Source: Fragilariopsis cylindrus CCMP1102 (taxonomy: Eukaryota; Bacillariophyta; Bacillariophyceae; Bacillariales; Bacillariaceae). From it: a DNA stretch of 64,000 bases. Under the pieces are notes generated by a model that worked only from the letters and a program-made list of their open reading frames with translations, did no database searches and had not been told where the DNA came from. The stretch spans positions 310,001-374,000 of the forward strand of contig FMBT01000293.1 in assembly GCA_900095095.1 (NCBI GenBank), given 5' to 3'. A program made the position numbers and the translations under genes. Position 1 is the stretch's first letter; every line of letters begins with the position of its first letter. This document shows positions 1-10,296 of the stretch, one piece after another.

Positions 1-2072
1 TATCTCTTTTGCTTTTTTTCTTTTCTTCTCTTCTTGTAGCACCTTCTGCTTCGACATTTCTTCTGCTCTTTTTCTTTTCTTCTCTTCTCGCGCAGCTGTT
101 AGCAAATCAGCTACTTCGGTGGTGAAATGTCGGTCACATCGTCCACCTTGTCTGGCAGCCTTACCACAGTCTTCGAAATCGCATCGCTTCCCTGCCGGTC
201 CATGTGCACTGCATAGTCCAGCCTTTCTTGAAGGCTTTATGCATCCGGGGTGATTGCATTGCTTGCATTTGGCTCCGTGAGCTACGCACAGACCGCCCTG
301 TACAACGTTATTGTCGCAATCTCCAACCGTACATTTACCTCTTCGATATACGCGTTTGCTGGTTCCACCATCGACTTTGATAGATTCATCATCATCACTG
401 TCATCAACATCACCATGCTGACCGGAACGAGAATCAACAAAGAATGGATGCAAGTAAATACAAACAATACATAGAAGGCAGAGAGGAGTGAGTACGGTAC
501 GTACAAGAAACACACACACACACACACACACAACGTCACGGTACGTACAAGAATCACACACACACACACACACAACGTCATCGAATAACAATACAAATAT
601 TAACGTACCGTTTCAATAAGTGAATCTTTTGTTGATATAAACTTTTTGAACGAGACACTGTTCCAGCGATTTTGGATGTGCCTTTCTGACCTAGTTGAAT
701 TGAAACACTTCTCAGATATTTCAACCCATCTATTCCCAAGCTTCTTGTGACCTTCCCATAGTAACAAGTCATCTTCACGACTGAACGGAAGATGATTGAT
801 GTTTGGATTTAATTGATTGCGCCAACGAACCATAATTTGCGGCCCTACTCGACCAGGTAGGCGTTGAGCAAGATCATGCCATAGTCTAAACGGCTGCTCT
901 GACGAATTTGTCACAGCATCAATAACGATAGAATCTTCTTGATCGGTCCACTGCACTTTAAGAACAGCTCTTGCAATCCATGCTTCTGCTGCCGCGTCGT
1001 CGTTGCTGCCGTCGTCCTTCTTTGAAGCCTTCCCTGAAGCAACACCACTTTCTTCGTTGCCTTCTCCGGTTGTTTTCTGACCATCGACACCGTCACTTGG
1101 TGCCGGTTGATCTCTATTATTTCTTGCATCGGCTTTAGCTGAAGCTACCAATTTCACTGTCGGTTCTTCTTCTTTTTTGGTGATGATACCTGTCGTCGAA
1201 TAATCAGTTTTCTTTGTATTATTTCCATCTAACATTCTATTAATTGTTCTTGCTAATAATCCCATATCAATTCCACCACCTGAATTTTCATCTATCAGTG
1301 CTTCTGCTGTTGTCGCCGCCTTCTTCTTTGTTGGGGGTGGTACAATAACCACTCCATCTTCATCGCTGTTGTTGCTGTTGTTGTTGATGAGAAGATTCGA
1401 CCTTTCGATAGCCGATGCAGCTGTTGCAGCTGTGACTTTACCATCGGGATCGTAAATGACAGGATGTAGTGGTGGATTCGATGGTGGATGTAGTGATGTC
1501 TTCGACGACAAAGAAGACATTCCATTATTACCGGAAGGTAAGGTCGAGTAGAGGTCATTTTCTTTTTCATTGTTGTCGTTATCATTATTGTTGTTATCTG
1601 CCTTGACTTGTGTGATCTTGTTGGAATCCGAAGTATCTATCATTGTGGTAGTAGTAGTAGTAGTAGTAGCGTCGTGATTTTCTCTGTTGTCGTCGTCGTC
1701 GATAGTAGTTACATCTTGAGGAGTTGTCGTCGATGACGGTGGGTGATGTTGCTGTTGTTGTGATTGTGGCGTCATCGGTTGTGGCGGTGTTGGATCATGG
1801 TTCTTATTGTTATTAATATTATTATTATTATTCGATTTTGCTGTTACGGTGGCCGATGCACCTTCTCGTAATGCCTGTCTATTTTTTTCTAATACCGTTT
1901 GTATACCGATTCCACGTCCCGATAAGACATCATGATCGTGTTGAGTTGCAATCCCACCGGTACTGTCTTCATCAATATTAGTAGCGGTAATATCATGACC
2001 ATTCGCATCATTAATCGTAATGCTTTCTGCAATTAATTCCTCGGCCGTTGTCGTTGGCGATGACGTTGACAT
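1..2072 (-). CDS. R2R3-like Myb protein with C-terminal CX4CX9CX2H zinc knuckles (partial)
   Basis: Probable nuclear DNA-binding regulator, truncated by the window's left edge. Exon 1 runs 2072 to 609 and starts at an ATG. After a long Asn/Asp/Thr-rich disordered region, two Myb repeats lie at about residues 372-424 (Trp at VQW, RLW, VRW) and 425-474 (LPF, NRW, NRWNS), which is c-Myb R2R3 spacing. A phase-0 donor GTACGT after residue 488 and an acceptor CAG at 420-418 give an intron of 191 bp. Exon 2 (417 to 1) continues in frame with an acidic linker and three regular repeats of the form CX4CX9CX2H, each ending near GGxCxxHG, then a Lys/Glu-rich helix that leaves the window. Such Cys/His repeats are known from large stramenopile families annotated as WRKY19-like. 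Joining the Myb and knuckle parts rests on splice phase only. The targets are unknown. Confidence 0.75.
418..608 (-). other. Intron of the Myb gene with tandem (CA)n-containing 44-bp duplication
   Basis: Predicted intron with donor GTACGT and acceptor CAG. It holds two head-to-tail copies of a unit of about 44 bp (497-540 and 541-583). Each copy starts GTACGTACAAGAA, continues into a CA dinucleotide run and ends near CAACGTCA. The copies differ by a few bases and in run length. Confidence 0.7.
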
Positions 2073-3058
2073 TGATATTGTTGATATTGCTGCTGCTGTT
2101 GTTGATATTGTTGTACTTGTTGCCGTCTCTAACCGCTGATGATGTTGTTGTTTATGTTGTTGTTGCTGTTGTCGTCGTTGACTTCTTCTTCATCATCATT
2201 GTCTTTTGGATGGAATAGCAAGTAGCGTCAATGCTGCTTATAATTTCAAAATTGGATCATTTCAATCGTCGACGATCGATGAACGCGATCAATCCATGAT
2301 CGCGATCAATCCGTGACTTGGTGGTCACGACTGATTTCATTTACATGAGTTTTGAGTCACAAACAAAATACAATCAGAGTCATAATACAAGTATAAGGTT
2401 AATCATATCTTTGACTCAATGGTCCCAATCGTAACCCGGAGGCAAAGAGACACATACCGTTCGAAAAGTTATGTGCAAAAAGCGTCGAAGCGATCGATCG
2501 ATATTGAAGTTAAGAAGAAGAAGAAGAAGAGAGAAAACCGACGATGGGATTCCTCACTCTGTTTCTTAACAGTACTAGTAATACCTTATGACTTCATCAT
2601 ATGACGCACCATGGAGATTGTCTGGAGATGTGCGGAACGATCGAAGATCCTTTCCTGCAAACTGTACATCCTTCTTATCACCATAGCATTCACGAATTTG
2701 CTGTTAGCAAACTCAGCTCTGTCATATGACATGTTGTTGTTGTGTTGTTGTTGTGTTGTTGTGTTGTTATTATTATTAGTTGTTGTGGTTGTGGTTGTGT
2801 TCGATTTGATGATTGATTTGGAAAAAGAAGAAAAATAGCTTCAGTATTATGCATCACGATACGTCCTTACACAAACAACCAACTGTTTTCAAACTAACGG
2901 ACAACACCAATGATGCTGTGTCAGGTTCCAACAGAAGAGATGTAGAGATAGAGGACGTACACTATAGTTGTAACGCCTGATATATTATGAATTAGTGACT
3001 ACTTTATGTGTTCCTAGTTGTTTGTGCTGTTACGGATGCAAGAGAAGAAAAAAAAATT
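2073..3058. other. Intergenic region between divergent genes
   Basis: Shared upstream region of the Myb gene and the plastid-protein gene. It holds TGTTG-rich low complexity at 2080-2190, a 17-bp-period direct repeat of CGCGATCAATCC at 2284 and 2301, an AAG run near 2513-2530 and a GTTGTT run at 2730-2805. Short reading frames here are low complexity, and I see no supported gene. Confidence 0.6.
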
Positions 3059-3130
3059 ACGTGCAACATATTGCCTGCAATTTAGCCATGTTACCAGTAT
3101 TTCTAAAATTGCAGGCAATAAGTTGCATGT
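3059..3130. other. Long near-perfect hairpin (about 27-bp stem)
   Basis: Positions 3059-3085 pair with 3103-3130. The core arms ATTGCCTGCAATTT (3070-3083) and AAATTGCAGGCAAT (3106-3119) are perfect. The outer stem has one A/A mismatch, one single-base bulge and one G.U wobble. The loop is 17 nt, giving a 72-nt foldback, the size range of a pre-miRNA or a tiny inverted-repeat relic. It lies about 290 bp upstream of the next start codon. A function is not demonstrated. Confidence 0.7.
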
Positions 3131-3422
3131 GATTTTTTGCAGGTGTTTTTTTTTCTTTAAAGTTCTTCTTGGAAAAATTATGCGCTTACGTATTGTGTCA
3201 AAAACACGACTGACCGTTGAACGTGAACGTGTGGTTTACAATCGTAAAACTTCTAGAAAACACACAATTGAATTATTATTATTTTTACAGGCCAAGTACA
3301 GTAATTGTTAACAGTACAAAGATCGACAAAACGAACATTCTTGAACAAAGAAGCACAAAAGACGATCCGTATCTGGTTTTTACTGTTGCTGTTGCTGTTG
3401 CTACATTCTAAGCAATCAAATT

Positions 3423-4190
3423 ATGATAAGTTCATTTCTTCCATCGATCATCGTCGTTCTTGCTCTCTCGTATTCCTGGCCGGAGGCTAATAGTTTTACT
3501 ACGACCTTGTTGACATCGTCGTCACGAAGCACGATAAGTTATCCATCTCTCTATCGACACATACTGTGTGCTGCTAAGCCAGCTAAGAAGAATAAAAAAT
3601 CCAAGACAAGTGTTGGTACTGGATTCGGAAGCAAGGCTGTTTCTACGAATGACAAAGTAAGAAGTGTATCCGGACACGCAGGGTCTGGAGAAAAACCATT
3701 GAGAATTGGAGCCAATACATTTGATGCAATCCGTAAGGATCACGGGTCAGAGTGTACACATGATGTTTATTGTTACAGTCCTCTCGATGACGAGGAAACT
3801 TTTTGGTTTGTTGGAAAGATTGCTGTAAGACCAGGAACGGCAGCAACAGCCCAGCAAGCCGCCTTGTCTCAAAAACGACTTATTTTCGAATACGCCAAGC
3901 GTGAATTACGACCACAAAATTTAGGTGGGAAGTATTCTACTGCTTTGGAGTTATGGTTAGCTCCAGGTGATAGCGAAATGGATGCCGTGCAAAATAAACC
4001 CCACACAATTCTTATCAAGGTCGAGGGGACTACATCAGATCTTTTAGAAGATTTCTCTGTCAAAGACGTAGGGTATAATCCTGAAATTTATGTAGGAGAC
4101 GAGGTTGAAAAGGGTGGTCTGAGAATCAAGAGAGATCCGTTAACGGGGAAACCTATCAAACCAGTTTTTGAAGTAAATCAATCGATGTAA
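3423..4190 (+). CDS. Plastid-targeted conserved protein of unknown function
   Basis: Single-exon protein of 255 aa starting at ATG. Residues 1-23 form a hydrophobic signal peptide ending at ANS, followed by Phe-Thr-Thr and a Ser/Thr/Arg-rich stretch, which is the bipartite plastid import signal of stramenopiles. A basic linker (KPAKKNKKSK) precedes a soluble domain from about residue 95 with the segments FWFVGKIAVRPG, QKRLIFEYAKRELRP and LELWLAPGDSEMD. These look like a folded alpha/beta domain. I do not recognise the family well enough to assign a reaction. No frame problems or internal introns are seen. It probably acts in the plastid stroma or associated with a plastid membrane; the targeting is inferred and the function is not. 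Confidence 0.8.
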   Translation: MISSFLPSIIVVLALSYSWPEANSFTTTLLTSSSRSTISYPSLYRHILCAAKPAKKNKKSKTSVGTGFGSKAVSTNDKVRSVSGHAGSGEKPLRIGANTFDAIRKDHGSECTHDVYCYSPLDDEETFWFVGKIAVRPGTAATAQQAALSQKRLIFEYAKRELRPQNLGGKYSTALELWLAPGDSEMDAVQNKPHTILIKVEGTTSDLLEDFSVKDVGYNPEIYVGDEVEKGGLRIKRDPLTGKPIKPVFEVNQSM

Positions 4191-4738
4191 TACTATAATT
4201 ATCGTTCCCGGCGAAAACTCAGAGCAAGAGGAAGGAACTAGTCGAAAATCGAATTTGGATACCGCCATCACAATGATGAGCATCATCTTTCTTCATTTGG
4301 TTAGAATTAAAAAAGTATTCATCAAATGATAAATTGTAGCAACGACGAGGACAAACATTACATCCATAATATATATCAAGTCTGATCATATTTGCATTAA
4401 GTACAATTGAAGTTGGCAAAGATCGCTACAATACGAAGTTGTTGGCTTAAAGTAGTCTTGAAAATTCTGATGGAATATGATGACAAGAAAACATGTATGT
4501 CAAATTTATCTATGTGTATATATATATGTATATATATTGTATATTTTACCTCTAAAATAGTTTTCTTACCATGTCTGATAAAACTACTAAGTAACTTGTA
4601 GCAAAGTACGTTTTGTCCGCAATCGATGTAGGAAAGGTCCATTCCTTTGTTTTCGTAGCTTTATTGACCAGTTATAGTCTATTACGAGGCTTTGATACTC
4701 GGTGAGGTACCCATTTTTCGGCGGCGCATCATTTTGCT
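4191..4738. other. Intergenic, convergent 3' ends
   Basis: Lies between the convergent ends of the plastid-protein gene and the HSF gene. Only an AT dinucleotide-rich patch near 4515-4545 stands out. I see no supported gene or RNA. Confidence 0.5.
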
Positions 4739-6550
4739 TCACTTCCGTTGAGTTAGCTGGGAGTGATGTGGAGAAGGAGAAGAAGTAACCGATGACTCGA
4801 ATATAGCTGTAGTTTGACTAGATGATGATTCAGTAGTACTCTTCCTTGGAGGCCAGAAAAATGCTGATGATGCATCAACAATCTCGGAGGATGATGAATT
4901 CCTTTTCCTATGTTTTGGGAAATTTTGCACTCTACCAAGTAGCGACATCGAACGATCTTTTGGAATAGCAAATAACTCATTAGATGGTACTACTGGCGAG
5001 CTTCCTACAATTGATGATTGGATCGTAGACAGTGATGATGTTGGAGACAGTGCCCTATAATTATATTGATGCTTTGGCTCTTTGCACGCGATGGCGAGAG
5101 TCGTTGCAGATTGGTCTAGAGAGAGCGAAAGTTCTAACATCGACGACTTCCCTTCCATGCTAGAATTCGTGCTCTTCATATCCTTTAGTAAATGAGCAGC
5201 TCCGTGCATCCCTCTACTAGCTGGACTCATGTGTGCAAGGGACATGCCACAGAAAGAGCTTTCTCTTGGTGCAACAGTAATTTGAGGAGGAGAAGGAGGA
5301 GAAAAGCCAATAGCAAGCTCTGTTTGGTTTGGAGTAGGCATATTGTAGAAATTTGGCTCCGTCTGAACATCAGCAGGCTGATTGTAAGATTTTAAAACGC
5401 AATTGGTTAGTAATAGAATAGTATAATATTTCTGGTGGAATTTCAGTAGATTAATATGTACCTGCTTGTGACCCGTCCCTTTTATTTTTTGTCGCTGCAT
5501 CCTTAAGCATAACTGAGGCCGTCCCTTCAAGAATAATTCGTGATAGTATGCTCCAGAATCGGCTCCTTGGGTTAGTCTTCGAAAGCCATACAGGTTCAAC
5601 TGGATTAGAGAAAGCAGAATGAGAAGTTAAGAGATATAATTTGTGAGTAATATCCAATAGAAAGAAATACTTATTATCCCGTTGTTGACCCAAAGTAATC
5701 GGAAACATACCTGGCGTTGGAATGAGGTTAGCTTGGTTTGACGAAAGTATCTAGAGTACGATGATTCATGCAATGTTATTGTTTGGTGTGCGTTAGTTAC
5801 ATAGTTGATGAATTCAAAAGAAAACCCAGCAAGAATGATTCGTCGGGATATCATCAGAATTATAAAAGGAGTCAAGTCTTACCTTGGCATGATCTTAGAA
5901 GTGAACTCTGTTGGCCTTCGCACTAAAAAGGCTCTACCATGAGAGAGCCAGCTTACTGTAGATGTATCCTCAACATTCTCTAACATCGTATGTAACTTTT
6001 CCGGGAAAGGTTGAGTCACTCCACCAGTCTTTTTTCGGACCACCCCCACGGCATCCGGAACATTAGAAAAGTCGTGGTATACATGTGGCACTCCTTTCTT
6101 CGTAGGTAAAGAAGAAAGCTGTTGCGTGGCATTCCTAGCAGTGATAGATGATTCACCAACAGTACTATTGAAAATAGGATCTGTTTTTGATAGTAATAGT
6201 GGCGGAGGAGCTCCCAATTGATTCCCATAAGCATTCTCCGTCGACGCAATCTTGACAGCCCCCGATGGCGGTGTCACTTTATTCTTTATGCCCCAGTCAT
6301 CTGATGTTTCTTCTGTACCACTACTAGCGCCATTACGGTGCGAGACTAGCGATGATGTCGCAGGTGGATTGATGCATGCATTGTTGGTAAAAGGTTGTAT
6401 CCAAGGAAGATGGGCAGAGCTGAACTGCTCTTCATACCCTTCTAAGGTACGATGCGATACTGCACCGCATCCATCATTTCTGACCATATTCTGCTGCTTC
6501 CTATCATTCCAATCCCGTTTACTTTCCATTTTGATTATGCTATCAACCAT
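4739..6550 (-). CDS. Heat shock factor (HSF)-type DNA-binding protein
   Basis: Transcription factor with an HSF-type winged-helix domain reconstructed across four exons: 6550-5883, 5750-5711, 5599-5462 and 5377-4739. All junctions are GT-AG and phase-consistent. The domain runs from about residue 170. FPEKLHTML and VSWLSHGRAFLVRRP lie in exon 1, RYFRQTKLTSFQRQ in the 40-nt exon 2, and LNLYGFRRLTQG and ADSGAYYHELFLKG in exon 3, together matching the family core. The last intron (5461-5378, 84 nt) has no in-frame stop and is a multiple of three, so retention would also stay open. The flanks are Ser/Pro/Gln-rich and disordered. No clear heptad-repeat trimerisation region is visible, so it may be one of the many divergent diatom HSFs rather than a classical heat-stress factor. 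The target genes are unknown. Confidence 0.88.
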
Positions 6551-7392
6551 CCGCCGTACCGAAGATCACCTGTAGTTGAGTTCGATTTGCTTATATTGAT
6601 TGATATATGATGATAGAGACACTGTTTCGAGGTTTCTACGTTTAGTTTTTGCATGTTCTTTTTTTTTCAGGCTTCTTTCGATTTCTGATGGATCTCGGTA
6701 GCTTTATGAGCAAAAAATTGCTCCGACATACCGGTAAAGGATAGACGTCATGGTGGTCGTTACGCTATTCTTATCAAGAAGTCGCTCAAGAGTTCTTAAT
6801 TCTTGACAGGGATCGGATAAAAAAAGAGGATGTGAAGTTTAAAATATCACCCAAACATCATACAGACGAGAATGAGCGAATGAGAAGCCTAAATAAACCT
6901 GCTACTTGGAATATGTTCGCGTTTTACACTTAAGAGCTGTCTATCACAGGGCTTATGTATCATGCTGTATGTACAGTAGTCTTTGTTCATCCGTGGATAA
7001 AAATTTCTACGAAATTTTTAAAAAATCACAAATCTATAACAGTATTTCTAAATCGTTTTAACATTCTTACCAACGCATGTCACAATAGCTGAGCTTTGCT
7101 GGTATAATTTGAATCATTCAGGTGATAAGATGAGAAAATTCTGGACGGGTGACGAAGATTCTATTCGGTTGGAAGAAATAAGATAGCTGCGACGGACTAC
7201 GAGGCACGCAATATATAAGGCTAGAACTATGTAATAATGTAATATCAACAACAAAACCATATATTTTTTTCCACCTATCATTTTATCACTTAGCACCTGG
7301 ACCCATCCTACTATACTATCTCTTTATTTCTATCACATAAATCACATTTAAAACAATTGGGTGTGGTGTGGTGTGGTTTGTGTCGTTCGACT
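6551..7392. other. Intergenic region
   Basis: Upstream region of the HSF gene and far downstream region of the epimerase gene. It is AT-rich, with a GGTGTGGTGT repeat near 7360-7380. I found no supported coding sequence or RNA gene. Confidence 0.5.
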
Positions 7393-7577
7393 GTCAAAGA
7401 ACAACCAACTATAGCGTGTGAAGTAGTTTCATTCAATAATACTACCTTGACATCCGATATTGAGATGCGCTGTGTTCCCGAAATCATTCTACAAAGTTAG
7501 AAATGCCATCTTCAATGGTTGTGGTTGGATAGTAACCAAGCGATCATTGTGCTTTGGAAATATCTGCGTACGTTGTT
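7393..7577 (-). pseudogene. Decayed tandem copy of the epimerase 3' end
   Basis: This 185-bp segment is a direct repeat of 7578-7766, which holds the last codons and 3' flank of the UDP-glucuronate 4-epimerase gene. The two copies abut and match over nearly the whole length with scattered substitutions and small indels. Read in the epimerase frame, the copy has two in-frame stops (where the live gene has Trp codons in the AQW and VQW segments) and a changed C-terminus, so it no longer codes. It is a partial local duplication of a host exon. It might still supply an alternative 3' UTR or polyadenylation region for the gene. Confidence 0.85.
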
Positions 7578-7630
7578 GTCAAAGAACAACTAACAATAGC
7601 TCTGTGAAGTAGTATCATTCAATAATACTA

Positions 7631-9082
7631 CTACATTGCCATCCGATATTGAGATGCGTTGTGTTCCCGAAACCATTGTACAAAGTTAGAGATGCCATCT
7701 TCAATGGTTGTGGTTGGATAATAACCAAGCAACCATTGTGCTTTGGAAATATCTGCGTACGTTGTTGGAACATCCCCCTTTTGCATGGGTACCGATTTAA
7801 TAATAGCATTCTGTCCTACCTGTTTTTCGACGATTCGTATAAAATCAGCCAGGACGATCGGCCTACCATTTCCTAAATTTACTAATTCTGGTCGTCCTGT
7901 ATTCACAAATAACGCGTGGATGATCCCTTGTACAATATCATCTATGTAGGTAAAGTCACGTCGGGAGTTTCCGTGATTGAACATTCGCATTTCTTCGCCG
8001 TTAGAAATTTTGTCGGTAAAAATAAAGGGTGCCATGTCGGGACTATTCATATCGATAACAATGGAAGGAAAAAGAGTGCAAAAGGAGATTGATTAGAAGA
8101 AAGCCGCATGGAATTGAACCGATCGAATCGCACATAAATAGATACACAAGCAAGCATGTATGGATGTATAATCATTGATCATACAATAAATAAATAAATA
8201 AAACGACAACGTATGGATGAGCAGTGCAGTGCAAAGTACTCGCAGTACTTACCGACCATAGGGCCCGTAAACTGTAAAGAATCGTAGACCAATACTGGAA
8301 ATATTATGCAGATTGAAGTAGGTGTGGGCGATGAGCTCGTCGCTTCGTTTTGTAGCCGCATATAGTGAAGCAGGATCTTCGACACGATCAGTCTCTTGGA
8401 AGGGAGTTTTGATATTGTTACCGTAAACGGAGCTAGAAGAAGCGTACACTAACGGATGTTCCTTTAAACCCAATTCGACCAGTACTTCCAATATATTGAC
8501 CGTACAGTCAACATTATTCCGTGTATATTCTAAGGGATGGTCCAAACTGTATCGGACACCAGCCTGTGCGGCTAAATGTATAAATCGGGTTATGTTGTGT
8601 TCTTTGATAGTTTTTTTCAGTTTATCAACATCACAAACATCACCTCGTACAAATGCTATATCTCTTTTCTTTAATTCATCGATTCTTTTCTCCTTTAAAT
8701 CAACAGAATAATATTGATTAACGTTGTCGTACCCGATAGGTGTAATTCCAATATTGTTCAAAGCAATTGCGGTATGCATACCAACAAACCCCGCTGCTCC
8801 CGTCACCATGACGTTAAATTTTGGACCATGTGGGCCCTTTAGTTCATCCATACGTCTGCGTGTCATTGGACGACTAGCTTGTTTGTACGTTTCTTGAGGG
8901 TGGGGTTGTTTAGATAGTACTGGTTTATCGTCCAAAGGCATTGAAAATGACGTCATCAGCACGGTTGCTTTGAACGTGGTTAGGAACATCGTAACATTTA
9001 TGCACGCGGAGATTACTAAAAGAAATCCACAATACAGTAGAAGCAGATTATTGCCTTTATTTATTGAGGAACAACACACCAT
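7631..9082 (-). CDS. UDP-glucuronate 4-epimerase, membrane-anchored (extended SDR)
   Basis: Converts UDP-glucuronate to UDP-galacturonate, feeding cell-wall or secreted polysaccharides; probably a Golgi type II membrane protein. There are two exons, 9082-8253 and 8042-7631, with a 210-bp GT-AG intron that restores the family sequence YGPYGRPDMAP. Residues about 13-35 form a signal-anchor helix. The Rossmann motif GAAGFVG binds NAD, and SSSSVYG plus YAATK supply the catalytic Ser/Tyr/Lys. RRDFTYIDDIV and LGNGRPI are typical of the GAE/CapI branch. Total length is about 413 aa, normal for plant-type GAE enzymes. Its 3' end is duplicated just downstream. Closely related UDP-glucose 4,6-dehydratases are less likely given the GAE-like motifs, but substrate specificity is inferred. 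Confidence 0.92.
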
Positions 9083-10296
9083 GATGGATGGATCTATTGT
9101 CTATTTTATTATTTGTTATCTTCGCTCACCCCTGCACATTGACACGAATGTACTATCTTTGATTCTTGCTTCAAATAAGAATAGAAAAAAATATAATGGC
9201 CGAAGCCTTCAGGGGTATAATTACCTGGGCCGAGGTAAGAATAAGAATTGAGAATCGAGGTTACAGCGGCCGATACACGATTGGCTACGGACCAAGGACT
9301 GCGGGCGGTATGTTATTTTTTATCAATAAAAATAGCATTTATGTGGTTATTTAAATGATAAAAGCTGGGACAAGATCATTTAAGCTCATTTCATCGACCG
9401 TTACTATTAGTCCAAGTTGGCATGGGGACGCAATAAACGGGTACAAAAGGTCACAATATTGAGCTGCCACACTCTTATTATTTCCCCCCATTATAGTTTA
9501 GGGGGTCAGTCAGGTTTGTATATACTAGTATCATCTCTTTTTTTCGTGAAATTGACTTTTATTCCTATTGATTGAGGAACAAAAAATCATATTGTGTGGA
9601 TCATTCAGTAGAAATTTGGCACATGACATGAATTTACTTGCTGCCTTTCCACCGATCAAGACTAGTGCTGTTGGCTGGTACACCAACCAATTGACAATCC
9701 TAAAATAGGTTGAAGCTGCCAGTAGCACTTCTATCAGTTTTTTGATGCGCAAAGTATCAACACAATACAAGGAATTTTTTGTACTTGACTTGTACAATTA
9801 ATTTGCAAAATTCCATTACCATGTCCATGAAACCCTATAGAATAAAAGATAACTCTTTCTTTGCGTTTTATATTATTTACTATGTACTAACTGTATTGAA
9901 TCTATAGTGATTGTCTTGTGTATCTTAATGATGACATTTATTAAATCTATTTTATCAGACCTTATGTAACGTTAATGCTTTACTACCAAGTTTTTCATAA
10001 ACTTGGCATTGCTTTTTGCCGATCGATAGTTACGAATGAAATTCCCTCTCCTGCTTTCGGGATCAGTTGTGGAAATAAATTGTTGCTTCCTTCCTAACCA
10101 CTCTACTCAACTCATGTAATATTTAATATCAGGAGCCTTGGCTTTGGAATTTCCAAAAATAATTCGTATCAGTTTCCTAATCTTCGGCGATTTCTTTTTT
10201 GTATATATTTTCGACTTCCCCATGTTATTCTAGTGATTACTGCAGACTCGGAAACCGTATTCATTAGCATCGGAACGCCACTTGCAAGCTTTGACC
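9083..10296. other. Intergenic region
   Basis: Upstream of the epimerase gene and downstream of the TBC gene. It contains a small perfect hairpin (CCAAGTTT / AAACTTGG, 9986-10006). Short open frames look random. I see no gene. Confidence 0.5.

Noticed and set aside
2611-2838. Open frame with a hydrophobic start and long Leu/Val runs
   Set aside because: The Val and Leu runs come from a GTT/TTG repeat, and no conserved segment or splice context supports a gene.
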